A DNA stretch of 64,000 nt. It comes from Acidimicrobiales bacterium (GTDB lineage Bacteria > Actinomycetota > Acidimicrobiia > Acidimicrobiales > Aldehydirespiratoraceae). Where the stretch lies: NCBI GenBank assembly GCA_029263215.1, contig JAJCXY010000038.1:51901-115900 (forward strand), read 5' to 3'. A model generated the notes under the pieces. The model was given only the letters and a program-made list of their open reading frames with translations. It was not told the origin of the DNA and made no database searches. Shown here piece after piece: positions 1 to 8,946 of this stretch. Each line of letters opens with the position of its first letter. Within the stretch, counting starts at the first letter, position 1. A program made the position numbers and the translations under genes.

Positions 1-1
1 G

Positions 2-2749
2 GGATTGTCGAGATGCACCGTCACCCGGGTGCACCATGTCGATGGTGATCTGAGCGATGACGACGTGGAGCGACTGTGCTCGGAGGTCCTCGTGGATCCG
101 GTGGTCGACACGGTGAAGATCGGTTTGCATCCCCAGGCTGAGGGGCGAGCGGTGGAGGTGGCCCCCATGCCCGGCGTCACCGACTCCGACGCTCGGGAGC
201 TCGAACAGGCGGCCCGTCTACTGGGGCTTCCGCCGGTGCGGGTGGCCACTGCCCGTCGCTACGACCTGGTGGGCCACCTCGACGACAACGATGTGGCCGT
301 GCTCACCCGTCGACTGCTGGCCAACGACACCATCGAACACGCGTTGGAGGGTGAGCTACCACCGGAGTTCGCAGGGGCGGCGGAGGCCCATGTGCATGTC
401 GACGACCTGGAGTTGGAGGAGCTGTCCGACTCCGAACTGCTTGCCCTGAGCAAGCAGCGGGTGTTGTCGCTCGACCTCGCTGAGATGCGCGCCATCCAGG
501 CCCATTTCGTGGCTGAGAGGCGTGCTCCTACCGATGCAGAGCTCGAGACTCTCGCCCAGACATGGTCGGAGCACTGCGTGCACAAGACCTTCAGGGCCAA
601 TATCCAACTCACCCACACGGCGTCGGACGGTACGGTCACCCTCAGCGAGCACGACGGCCTGCTCCCGGCGCTGAGGGACGTCACCGAGGAACTCGACCCA
701 TGGTGGCTCCGGTCGGCCTTCGTCGATGATGCCGGAATCATCGCCTTCGACGATGAATACGACCTTGCCTTCAAGGTCGAGACCCACAATCATCCCTCGG
801 CCTTGGAGCCGTTCGGCGGCGCGAACACCGGCGTGGGCGGCGTGGTGCGTGATGTGATCGGCGTGTCGGCCCGGCCGATCGCCTGCACCGACGTGCTCTG
901 CTTCGGCCCCACCGACCTACCCGACGACGAACTTCCGGAGGGAGTTCTCCATCCACGCCGGATCCGCGAGGGCGTCATCGCGGGGGTCGGCGATTACGGA
1001 AACAAGCTCGGCCTGCCCACTGTCAACGGCACAGTCATTTACGACAAGGGATATGTGGCGAACCCCCTCGTCTACTGCGGAGCCCTCGGCCTGCTGCCCC
1101 ATGGCTCACATCCCACCCAGCCCCTGGTGGGCGACCACATCATCTCCCTCGGTGGGCGGGTGGGGCGCGATGGTATCCATGGCGCCACCTTCTCGTCGGC
1201 GGGGATGGATGCGTCGACGGTCGACACGGTGGGTTCTGCGGTGCAGATCGGCGACCCGATCACCGAGAAGGGAGTCATCGAGGTGATCGAACTCGCACGC
1301 GACACGAAGCTCTACAACGCGATCACCGATTGTGGGGCGGGCGGTCTTTCCTCCGCGGTGGGGGAGATGGGCGAGGACCTCGGGGTGGAAGTCGATCTTG
1401 CCGTGGTGCCCCTCAAGTATCCCGGCCTCCAACCTTGGGAGATCTGGCTCTCCGAGGCCCAGGAGCGAGTGGTGATCGCGGTGAGTCCCGACAAGCTGAC
1501 CGAGCTGGCGTCGCTCTGCGAGTCGTGGGACGTGGAGCCGACAGACCTCGGAACCTTCACCGGGTCTGAAAGGCTGGTGGTTCGCCATGGAGACACGTCG
1601 GTGGTCGACATGCCGATGGCATTCCTTCACGACGGCCTGCCCCGCAGAGAGATGGTCGGAGTCTGGGTCGACCCCGCTCCGGTAGCGGTCACGACCCCTG
1701 AGATCGATGCCGCCACCGTGCTCGGCCTGCTCGCTCACCCCGATGTGGCCTCCAAGGAAGACATCGTCCGTCGATTCGACCACGAGGTACGCGGCGGCAC
1801 TGTGGTGAGGCCCTATGTCGGCCCCCACGCCGACGGACCCGCCGACGCCGCAGTACTCAAGCCCCTGGGCACCCCCGGCACCACTGCTGCGGTGCTGAGC
1901 AACGGCATCTGCCCCCGCGTGGGCCGCCACGATCCGTGGGCTATGGCGTTGTTGGCCATCGACGAGGCGGTGCGAAATCTCGTGGCGGTGGGCGGCGATC
2001 CCGACCGGGTGGCGGTCCTCGACAACTTCTGTTGGGGTGATCCCACCAAGCCCGACCGCCTCGGCAGCCTGGTGCGGGCCGTGCAGGGCTGCACCGATGG
2101 GGCCCGCCGCTACGCCATGCCATTCATCTCGGGCAAGGACAGCCTGTTCAACGAGTTCGACGGTGAAGCCATCCCCGGCACCCTTCTGATCTCTGCGCTG
2201 GGCCTGGTTCCCGACCTCCATCAGGCCATCGACTCCGCCGGGATGCAGGTGGGCGACGAGCTCTGGCTCGTGGGGCGCGGCTCGGGAGCGCTTGGTGGTT
2301 CCCTTGCGTCGGAGCTATTCGAGTTGGGAGCCACCGAGGTGCCTACCCCGCTCGACGATCCACTTCCCCGCTACCGGGCGGTGCACCAGGCAATCCGGGG
2401 AGGGCTCATCACCGCGGCCCACGACTGCAGCGAGGGCGGCCTTGCGGTGGCGGCGGCGGAAATGGCGATCGCAGCCCGCCGAGGAATCTCGATCGCAGTG
2501 CCCGGCGAACAACTCGACCCTTTCACCGCGCTCGTCAACGAGGCTCCGGGGCGGCTCCTGGTGTCGGCTGCGGCAGCCGATCGTGATGCCATGGGTCTGG
2601 TGTTGGGCGACCACGGCAGAATCATCGGTGAGGTCACCGACGGTGATCGGATCACCTTTCGGCGCAAGGCGGGGAGCGAGGAGCCGGTGCTGGTGGAACT
2701 CACGATGGTGGAAGCTGTGCAGGCCAACGTCGGAGGGGTGTCGCCATGA
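2..2749 (+). CDS. purL: Phosphoribosylformylglycinamidine synthase, PurS-like/PurL fusion (5' partial)
   Basis: ATP-dependent conversion of FGAR to FGAM in IMP synthesis; the glutaminase subunit PurQ follows immediately. The visible 914 residues begin inside a PurS-like fold: residues 1-40 read like the second half of a PurS unit (VHHVDGDLSDDDVERL, then DPVVDTVKIG) and residues about 45-113 form a second PurS-like stretch. The PurL catalytic body follows, with TWSEHCVHKTF at 186-196 and a glycine-rich DCGAGGLSSAVGE segment near 440. A TTG at position 5 is a possible start but would cut the PurS unit in half, and the frame is open to the window edge, so the true start is probably upstream. It is longer than stand-alone PurL (about 730 aa) and has no C-terminal glutaminase. 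The stop overlaps purQ in ATGA. Confidence 0.95.
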   Translation, partial: GLSRCTVTRVHHVDGDLSDDDVERLCSEVLVDPVVDTVKIGLHPQAEGRAVEVAPMPGVTDSDARELEQAARLLGLPPVRVATARRYDLVGHLDDNDVAVLTRRLLANDTIEHALEGELPPEFAGAAEAHVHVDDLELEELSDSELLALSKQRVLSLDLAEMRAIQAHFVAERRAPTDAELETLAQTWSEHCVHKTFRANIQLTHTASDGTVTLSEHDGLLPALRDVTEELDPWWLRSAFVDDAGIIAFDDEYDLAFKVETHNHPSALEPFGGANTGVGGVVRDVIGVSARPIACTDVLCFGPTDLPDDELPEGVLHPRRIREGVIAGVGDYGNKLGLPTVNGTVIYDKGYVANPLVYCGALGLLPHGSHPTQPLVGDHIISLGGRVGRDGIHGATFSSAGMDASTVDTVGSAVQIGDPITEKGVIEVIELARDTKLYNAITDCGAGGLSSAVGEMGEDLGVEVDLAVVPLKYPGLQPWEIWLSEAQERVVIAVSPDKLTELASLCESWDVEPTDLGTFTGSERLVVRHGDTSVVDMPMAFLHDGLPRREMVGVWVDPAPVAVTTPEIDAATVLGLLAHPDVASKEDIVRRFDHEVRGGTVVRPYVGPHADGPADAAVLKPLGTPGTTAAVLSNGICPRVGRHDPWAMALLAIDEAVRNLVAVGGDPDRVAVLDNFCWGDPTKPDRLGSLVRAVQGCTDGARRYAMPFISGKDSLFNEFDGEAIPGTLLISALGLVPDLHQAIDSAGMQVGDELWLVGRGSGALGGSLASELFELGATEVPTPLDDPLPRYRAVHQAIRGGLITAAHDCSEGGLAVAAAEMAIAARRGISIAVPGEQLDPFTALVNEAPGRLLVSAAAADRDAMGLVLGDHGRIIGEVTDGDRITFRRKAGSEEPVLVELTMVEAVQANVGGVSP

Positions 2750-3534
2750 CCAGGCCCCCCGTCCTGATCCCTCATGCTTCGGGCACAAACCGAGACCAGG
2801 AAGCCGCTCAGGCCGTCGAGCTGGCCGGTGGCGACGCTCGCGTGGTGCACGTCAACCGGCTTCGGAATGGAGAGGTGTCTTTCGCCGAGCATGCCGCGAT
2901 CCTCTTGCCGGGCGGCTTCTCCTACGGAGACGCACTCGGCGCGGGAGGGCGGCTCGCCCTGGAGCTGCGCACCTGGTTCGCGGATGAACTCGAAACTGCA
3001 GTACGAAAGGGCCGACCGATCCTCGGCATCTGCAACGGCTTCCAGGTGCTGGTGAAGTCGGGGCTGCTTCCCGGACCATCGGACATGCCCCGCCAGCTGA
3101 CCCTCACCGAAAACTCGCTGGGCCGGTTCGAGTGCCGCTGGGTAACGCTGAGAGTGGAAGAGAGCGCAGCCAACTCGTGGATCTCATCCATCGCCGGCTC
3201 CGTGATCCGCTGCCCGATCGCCCACGGGGAGGGGAAGGTGGCAGTTTCCGACGACTCGATCGTCCCGGCACTCCACGATCGGGGCCAGATCGCCTTTCGC
3301 TATCAGGCGGCTGGCCCGAGCACAGCGCCGACACATCAGGCGGCCGAAGGCATCTATCCCGCGAACCCCAACGGCTCGGTGGCCGACATCGCCGGGCTCT
3401 GCGACGAGGGTGGTTCGGTCGTGGGTCTCATGCCTCACCCCGAAGACCACGTGCTCGACTGGCAGCGCCGGTCGGGACCAACCGGCGGACTCGGCCTCCC
3501 CCTGTTCGCGGCTTTCGTGGAAGCCGCCCGATGA
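2746..3534 (+). CDS. purQ: FGAM synthase glutaminase subunit PurQ
   Basis: Class I glutamine amidotransferase that supplies ammonia to PurL. The 262-aa protein has the nucleophile motif GICNGFQ (Cys96), an oxyanion-strand LLPGGFSYGDALGAG segment at 53-67, and the C-terminal GLMPHPEDHV that carries the catalytic His and Glu. The start is ATG in a 4-bp ATGA overlap with purL, and the stop overlaps purC the same way, which implies translational coupling and balanced subunit synthesis. Length is slightly above the usual 225-230 aa. Confidence 0.96.
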   Translation: MTRPPVLIPHASGTNRDQEAAQAVELAGGDARVVHVNRLRNGEVSFAEHAAILLPGGFSYGDALGAGGRLALELRTWFADELETAVRKGRPILGICNGFQVLVKSGLLPGPSDMPRQLTLTENSLGRFECRWVTLRVEESAANSWISSIAGSVIRCPIAHGEGKVAVSDDSIVPALHDRGQIAFRYQAAGPSTAPTHQAAEGIYPANPNGSVADIAGLCDEGGSVVGLMPHPEDHVLDWQRRSGPTGGLGLPLFAAFVEAAR

Positions 3535-4505
3535 CCGTCGACCTCGCTCCCGCCATCGAACAGCCCTTCACGGGGCTCGACCCCGAGGCCGTGGCCGACC
3601 TCGGCCCCCTGACCCGGGGCAAGGTTCGCGATATCGTCGATCTCGGGGCCACGATTGCCCTGATCGCGACCGATCGGATCTCCGCCTTCGATCATGTGCT
3701 CGGGACGGTGCCCTACCGGGGTCAGGTGCTCAACCAATTGGCGGCGTGGTGGTTCGATCAGATCGCCGACATCGTTCCGTCTCACCTCATCGATGTGCCC
3801 GATCCCAACGTCACGATCGGTGAGAAGTGCACCACCCTGCCCATAGAAGTGGTGGTGAGGGGACGCCTATCAGGTTCGACCTCCACTGCTCTGTGGACCC
3901 GCTACGCAGCGGGGGAGCGCCAGATCTACGGCCTGCGTTTTCCCAACGGGATGGTGAAGAACGAAGCCCTACCCGAGCCGATCATCACCCCCACCACCAA
4001 GGCCGAGCACGGCGCCCACGACGAACCGATCACAGAGATCGAGATCGTCGAGCGGGGTCTGGTGGGGAGCGAGTTGTGGGAACACGTCCGCACCACCGCG
4101 TTGGCGGTGTTCGAGCGGGGTTGCGCGATAGCGGCCGACGCCGGCATGGTTCTCGTCGACACCAAATACGAATTCGGCCTCGATGGGGCCGACCGACTCA
4201 CGATCATCGACGAGGTCCACACCCCCGACAGCTCCCGCTTCTGGCGCTCCTCCACCGCTGAGGTTCGGCGGGCGGCAGGGCAAGAGCCCGAGAACCTCGA
4301 CAAGGAGTTCGTACGACTCGCCTATGGGCGCGATGGCTATCGAGGCCAAGGCGATCCGCCGGCTCTGAAGCCCGAACTGGCTGCAGCAGCTGCCGCCATC
4401 TACCAGGAGACGTTCGAGGCTCTCACCGGGAAGGCCCTCGACCCCGCGCCCTACCCTGCCGCCCCCCGAGTGGTGGCGGCACTTCGGAGCGTGGCGCGCT
4501 CGTGA
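3531..4505 (+). CDS. purC: SAICAR synthetase
   Basis: Phosphoribosylaminoimidazole-succinocarboxamide synthase joins CAIR and aspartate using ATP. The 324-aa product contains the family signatures LTRGKVRDI, TDRISAFDHVLGTVPYRG, the substrate loop VVVRGRLSGS, and LVDTKYEFGL plus IIDEVHTPDSSR towards the C terminus. The start is the ATG that overlaps the purQ stop (ATGA). The frame stays open far upstream into purQ, but only this ATG gives a normal N terminus. Length of about 300-325 aa is usual for the longer PurC type. Confidence 0.96.
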   Translation: MTVDLAPAIEQPFTGLDPEAVADLGPLTRGKVRDIVDLGATIALIATDRISAFDHVLGTVPYRGQVLNQLAAWWFDQIADIVPSHLIDVPDPNVTIGEKCTTLPIEVVVRGRLSGSTSTALWTRYAAGERQIYGLRFPNGMVKNEALPEPIITPTTKAEHGAHDEPITEIEIVERGLVGSELWEHVRTTALAVFERGCAIAADAGMVLVDTKYEFGLDGADRLTIIDEVHTPDSSRFWRSSTAEVRRAAGQEPENLDKEFVRLAYGRDGYRGQGDPPALKPELAAAAAAIYQETFEALTGKALDPAPYPAAPRVVAALRSVARS

Positions 4506-4577
4506 ATCTTGTTGTCGATTTGGGTCCAACGCGCGGGGAGTTCGCCGCGCGAGGATGCACACTGGGTCGACCGAATC

Positions 4578-4585
4578 GGGAGGAG
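4578..4585 (+). promoter_or_regulatory. Strong Shine-Dalgarno that fixes the purE start
   Basis: GGGAGGAG lies 7 nt before the GTG at 4593 and decides for it over in-frame TTG codons upstream from 4509. This is the only junction in the purine operon with a real gap (87 bp), so purE may be independently translated. Confidence 0.7.
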
Positions 4586-4592
4586 CGACCTC

Positions 4593-5084
4593 GTGGGTGA
4601 CGATCCGCTCGTGGGCGTGATCATGGGCAGCGACTCCGATTGGGACACGATGCGTCGCGCATCGACTGTCCTCACCGACTTCGCGATCCCCCATGAGTCT
4701 CGGGTGGTGTCGGCTCACCGAACCCCCGACCTGATGGTGGAGTACGCCCAGACGGCAGAGTCGCGAGGGCTCCAGGTCGTGATAGCGGGGGCAGGAGGCG
4801 CAGCGCACCTCCCTGGAATGGTGGCCGGACACACGATCGTGCCGGTGGTCGGCGTACCGATCAAGAGTCGCGCTCTCAACGGGATCGACTCCCTCTTGTC
4901 GATCGTGCAGATGCCCGGTGGCGTACCCGTGGCCACGATGGCCATCGGCGACTCGGGAGCCACCAACGCCGGGCTCTTCGCAGTGGCCTTACTGGCTCGC
5001 CACGATCCAGCTCTCGCCGAAGCCCTGAGACAGTATCGAGCGGACCGAGCGGCCCAGGTGCGCTCGATAGAGCTGGAAAGCTGA
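4593..5084 (+). CDS. purE: N5-CAIR mutase
   Basis: 5-(carboxyamino)imidazole ribonucleotide mutase converts N5-CAIR, made by the adjacent PurK, to CAIR. The 163-aa protein has the hallmark [14 protein letters not shown] near the N terminus, the SAHRTPD substrate loop, [11 protein letters not shown] and the mobile-loop segment [14 protein letters not shown]. The GTG start was chosen for its strong GGGAGGAG at 7 nt and the resulting canonical length. Upstream in-frame TTG starts would add an unrelated 28-residue tail. The presence of purK makes this the bacterial class I mutase route. Confidence 0.95.
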   Translation: MGDDPLVGVIMGSDSDWDTMRRASTVLTDFAIPHESRVVSAHRTPDLMVEYAQTAESRGLQVVIAGAGGAAHLPGMVAGHTIVPVVGVPIKSRALNGIDSLLSIVQMPGGVPVATMAIGDSGATNAGLFAVALLARHDPALAEALRQYRADRAAQVRSIELES

Positions 5085-5087
5085 GTG

Positions 5088-6239
5088 ATGGGCTCCCCCG
5101 ATGTCCCCCGGTTGCTGCCAGGCGCAACCATCGGCATCGTCGGGGCCGGCCAACTCGGTCGGATGCTCGCCCAGGTCGCCCGCCAGCACGGCTACCGCGT
5201 GGTTGTGCTCACCGGGGGAACAAAGAACACGCCCGCCGGTGTGCTCGCCGATGAGGAGATCGTCGGCGACTTCTCCGACGAGCACGCCATCGCCCAGTTC
5301 GTGGCGGCGGCCGATGTGATCACCTGGGAGTTCGAAAACGTCGATCTAGGTGTCGGTGAAGCAGCTTCCGCCATGGGGGTGCCCGTCCGACCCTCGGCCG
5401 CGATCGTCGCCATCGCCCAGGATCGCGAGTTGGAGAAGCGGGCACTGGCCGACGCCGGCCTCGCGGTCGCGCCGTGGCGGCCCGCAACCAGCGAGGCTGA
5501 GCTTGCCCATGCTCTGACGGATCTCAGAACGCCGGTGATCGCCAAGGCGGCCCGGTTCGGTTACGACGGAAAGGGCCAGGTCCGGATTGATCACCCCGAC
5601 TCGGTCGGCGATGCGTGGGCCGCCCTCGGCGGTCAGCGTCTGGTGGTCGAATCGGTGGTGCCGTTCGAACGCGAGCTGTCGGTAGTGGTGGCTCGATCGT
5701 TCGACGGCGATGTCGTCGACCACGGTGTGATGGAAAACCACCACGTCAACCACATACTCGACACCACCGTGGTGCCCGCCTCGACTTCGCAACGCACGAG
5801 CAGCGAGGCCCGAGCCATGGCTCATTGCATCGCCAACGCTCTCCAACTCGTGGGGGTCATGTGCGTCGAGTTGTTCGACACCGGAGCCGGCCTCATCGTC
5901 AACGAGATCGCGCCGAGGCCCCACAACAGTGGCCACTGCACCATCGAGGCTGCTCCGGCGAGCCAGTTCGAGCAACAGCTCCGAGCCGTGTGTGGTCTGG
6001 CTCTGGGAGACGGCCGATGTCGCCCCGCTGCCATGGTCCAACTGCTCGGCGACCTCTGGAGCGACGGCCAACCCGACTGGGCCGCCGCCCTTACCGATCC
6101 CGACGTTCATCTCCACCTCTACGGTAAGGCCGAGCCGCGCTCGGGCCGGAAGATGGGACATCTGACCTCCGTGGGCGACGATCCCACTCTCGCACTACAA
6201 CGAGCTGTCGACGCACGCGTCGCTCTCATCGGACGGTGA
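5088..6239 (+). CDS. purK: N5-CAIR synthetase
   Basis: ATP-grasp ligase making N5-CAIR from AIR, bicarbonate and ATP. The 383-aa product shows the N-terminal nucleotide-fold motif GIVGAGQLGRMLA, the ATP-grasp segment KAARFGYDGKGQ, VVPFERELSVVVAR, and the metal and catalytic region VNEIAPRPHNSGH. A GTG at 5085 directly precedes the ATG chosen here; GGAAAG lies 7 nt before the ATG, which favours it. It follows purE by 3 nt, as expected for a consecutive two-step module. Confidence 0.95.
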   Translation: MGSPDVPRLLPGATIGIVGAGQLGRMLAQVARQHGYRVVVLTGGTKNTPAGVLADEEIVGDFSDEHAIAQFVAAADVITWEFENVDLGVGEAASAMGVPVRPSAAIVAIAQDRELEKRALADAGLAVAPWRPATSEAELAHALTDLRTPVIAKAARFGYDGKGQVRIDHPDSVGDAWAALGGQRLVVESVVPFERELSVVVARSFDGDVVDHGVMENHHVNHILDTTVVPASTSQRTSSEARAMAHCIANALQLVGVMCVELFDTGAGLIVNEIAPRPHNSGHCTIEAAPASQFEQQLRAVCGLALGDGRCRPAAMVQLLGDLWSDGQPDWAAALTDPDVHLHLYGKAEPRSGRKMGHLTSVGDDPTLALQRAVDARVALIGR

Positions 6240-6242
6240 TCT

Positions 6243-7667
6243 GTGTTTCCATCAGGAGATGAGCTTCGCGAGGAATGCGGCGTGGTGGGTATCCACGCCC
6301 CCGGCCTTGATGCGGCCCGGTTCGCGTTCTTCGCGCTCTACACGCTCCAACACCGTGGCCAGGAGGCGGCCGGCATCGCCACCTGCCACCAAGGCACCGC
6401 CCACATCCACAAGGGTCAGGGGCTGGTGCCCACGGTGTTCAACGAGGACAACCTGTCGACGCTGAAAGGCGAGTTCGGTATCGGCCACACCCGATACTCC
6501 ACCACCGGCGGTTCGGGGCTTCGCAACGCCCAGCCCCAAGTGATCGAGACCCTGGACGGACCGCTGGGTGTGGCCCACAACGGCAACCTGGTGAATGCCC
6601 ACATACTCCGTCGTCAACTCCTGGAGAGGGGAGTGGGGCTCCAAACCTCCTCCGACACCGAGGTGATGGTGCACCTGCTCACCGCGGCCAGCGGCGACTG
6701 GATGAATCGCATCAAGGCCCTCATGACCCAGGCCGAGGGAGCCTTCGCCCTCACCATCCTCACCCGTGATGCGGTCTACGGCGTCCGTGACCCATGGGGA
6801 TTCCGACCCCTTGTCATCGGCCGTTTCGATGGTGGGCACGTGCTCGCGTCGGAGAGCTGCGCATTCTCCGCCATCGGTGCGGAGTTCGTACAGGAGGTGG
6901 AGCCCGGAGAGATCGTCCGCCTCGACGCCAATGGTGTTCACATCGAAAAGGGAGCCGTACCCAAGCAGCGTGCCTTCTGCACCTTTGAGGAGATCTACTT
7001 CAGCCGTCCCGATTCGATCCACGACGGCAGCCTCGTTCACAGCACCCGCCAGAAGCTTGGACGCGAACTTGCACGCGAGGCCCCGGTGAAAGCCGACCTG
7101 GTCGTTCCGGTACCCGATTCCGGCACTCCTCACGCCGTCGGGTTCGCCCAGGAATCGGGGATCCCCTACACCGAGGGCCTGATCAAGAATCGCTACGTTG
7201 GACGCACCTTCATCGAACCAACCCAGCACGTCCGCGAAGCCGGGGTGAGGATGAAGTTCAATCCCCTGGGCGACAACCTGTTCGGCAAGCGGGTGGTGAT
7301 GGTCGACGACTCGATCGTGCGGGGCACCACGTCTGGTCCGCTGGTTCAGATGATGCGCGAGGCAGGAGCCACCGAAGTGCACGTGAGGGTGGCCTGTCCG
7401 GCCATCACCGATCCGTGTTACATGGGCGTCGACATGGCGTCGCGTGATGAGTTGATCGCCGGGCACCGGTCGGTTGAGGAAATCCGCGCTCATATCGGCG
7501 CCGACTCGCTGGCCTTCTTGTCGATCGAAGCCATGATGCGCGGCCTCGAGGCCGACGACGGCTACTGCAACGCCTGTTTCACCGGCGAGTACCCGTTCGA
7601 ATCGGAGCGGTTCGTGCAGCTCGAGTTGAAGCCGAAGGAGCAGTTCGCCAATGTCTGGGGCGACTGA
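6243..7667 (+). CDS. purF: Amidophosphoribosyltransferase
   Basis: First committed enzyme of purine synthesis (PRPP plus glutamine to phosphoribosylamine). The 474-aa protein begins with an 11-residue propeptide and then Cys12 in EECGVVGIHAP, the expected N-terminal nucleophile after processing. The glutaminase domain shows GHTRYSTTGGS and the PRTase domain VVMVDDSIVRGTTS. Cysteines at AFCTFEE, VACPAITDPC and YCNAC match the spacing of the Fe-S ligands of Bacillus-type PurF, so an oxygen-sensitive [4Fe-4S] form is likely (inference). The start is GTG 3 nt after purK; a nearby ATG is out of frame. Confidence 0.96.
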   Translation: MFPSGDELREECGVVGIHAPGLDAARFAFFALYTLQHRGQEAAGIATCHQGTAHIHKGQGLVPTVFNEDNLSTLKGEFGIGHTRYSTTGGSGLRNAQPQVIETLDGPLGVAHNGNLVNAHILRRQLLERGVGLQTSSDTEVMVHLLTAASGDWMNRIKALMTQAEGAFALTILTRDAVYGVRDPWGFRPLVIGRFDGGHVLASESCAFSAIGAEFVQEVEPGEIVRLDANGVHIEKGAVPKQRAFCTFEEIYFSRPDSIHDGSLVHSTRQKLGRELAREAPVKADLVVPVPDSGTPHAVGFAQESGIPYTEGLIKNRYVGRTFIEPTQHVREAGVRMKFNPLGDNLFGKRVVMVDDSIVRGTTSGPLVQMMREAGATEVHVRVACPAITDPCYMGVDMASRDELIAGHRSVEEIRAHIGADSLAFLSIEAMMRGLEADDGYCNACFTGEYPFESERFVQLELKPKEQFANVWGD

Positions 7668-8946
7668 CACCGTTGTCGTGGTGGGCGGCGGAGGCCGCGA
7701 ACACGCGCTCGCGTGGGCTCTCTCTCGCTCGTCTCGGGTAGCGCGGGTTCTCGTTGTTCCGGGAAATCCAGGGACCGCGGCCGAGCCCAAATGCACCAAC
7801 ATCGACCTGAGCGCCGACGACACCGACGGCATTGTCGAGTTGGCCCGCAGCGAAGCGGCGGGGCTCGTCGTCGTCGGCCCCGAGGGCCCCCTCGTCGACG
7901 GACTGGTCGATGCCCTGTCTCGGGTGGGCATTGCCGCGTTCGGGCCTTCTGCTGCGGCAGCCCGACTGGAGGGCTCCAAGGTGCACTGCAAGGAGTTCCT
8001 GCTCCAACACGGAATCGCCACCGGACACGCCGCCTCGTTCACCGACGCCGACGCGGCGCTGGCACACCTCGACGAGCTCGATTCCGTACCGGTGGTGAAG
8101 GCCAGTGGTCTCGCGGCAGGCAAGGGAGTGATCGTGGCCGACACCTTCGTCGAGGCGGCCGATGCAGTGCGCTCAATTCTCATCGATGGCCGTTTCGGTG
8201 CGGCCGGGGCGGAGGTGCTGCTCGAGGAGCGATTGTTCGGCGTTGAAGTGTCGATCCTCGCGTTCTGCGATGGAACCGACTTCAAGCTGATGCCGGCCGC
8301 TCAGGATCACAAGCGCCTATTGGCCGGCGACGAGGGACCCAACACCGGAGGAATGGGAGCATTTCACCCGTCCCCGGTAGCCGATTCGCAACTACTCGAT
8401 CAGATAGGCCGAGACGTGATCTCGCCCACTCTCGCCGCCCTCGCCGCTGAGGGTCGGCCCTACCGCGGGGTGCTCTACGCCGGGATGATGCTCACCGCCG
8501 ATGGCCCGAAGGTCATCGAGTACAACTGCCGGTTCGGCGACCCTGAGACCCAGGTGGTGCTGCCTCTTCTCGAATCGGATCTGCTCGATGTGCTCGAAGC
8601 GTGTGTGGAAGGTCGCCTGGCCGCGGAGTCGATCGAATGGGCCCCGCAGGCGGCGGTCACGGTGGTGGTGGCGTCGGCCGGCTATCCCGTCCATGGGTCC
8701 GATCCCGAGCCGATCGAGGGCCTCGATGACGCCATCGAGCAGGGCTGCAAGGTGTTTCATGCCGGCACCAAGACCATCGAGGGAGTAGTGCATGCGTCGG
8801 GAGGCCGAGTGTTCGCCGTCACCGCGGTAGCCCCCGAACTGGCCGCGGCCGCAGATGCCGCCCATGGTGGTGTGGCCGCCATCAGCTTTGCCGGTGCCCA
8901 CCACCGTCGCGATATCGCTCGAGCCACCGCCGAGGTCCCCTCATGA
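7651..8946 (+). CDS. purD: Phosphoribosylamine-glycine ligase (GAR synthetase)
   Basis: ATP-grasp enzyme making GAR from phosphoribosylamine and glycine. The 431 residues include the N-terminal VVGGGGREHALAW, VVGPEGPLVDGL, the ATP-grasp KASGLAAGKGVIVAD, DHKRLLAGDEGPNTGGMGAF and YNCRFGDPETQ. ATG at 7651 lies inside the purF end (17-bp overlap) with GAAGGAG 10 nt upstream. The stop overlaps purM by 4 bp. Length is typical. Confidence 0.96.
   Translation: MSGATDTVVVVGGGGREHALAWALSRSSRVARVLVVPGNPGTAAEPKCTNIDLSADDTDGIVELARSEAAGLVVVGPEGPLVDGLVDALSRVGIAAFGPSAAAARLEGSKVHCKEFLLQHGIATGHAASFTDADAALAHLDELDSVPVVKASGLAAGKGVIVADTFVEAADAVRSILIDGRFGAAGAEVLLEERLFGVEVSILAFCDGTDFKLMPAAQDHKRLLAGDEGPNTGGMGAFHPSPVADSQLLDQIGRDVISPTLAALAAEGRPYRGVLYAGMMLTADGPKVIEYNCRFGDPETQVVLPLLESDLLDVLEACVEGRLAAESIEWAPQAAVTVVVASAGYPVHGSDPEPIEGLDDAIEQGCKVFHAGTKTIEGVVHASGGRVFAVTAVAPELAAAADAAHGGVAAISFAGAHHRRDIARATAEVPS

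Noticed and set aside
6252..8285. Long open antisense frame (677 codons) opposite purF and purD
   Set aside because: High-GC shadow of two well-conserved purine genes; product is Arg/His-rich without domain signatures.
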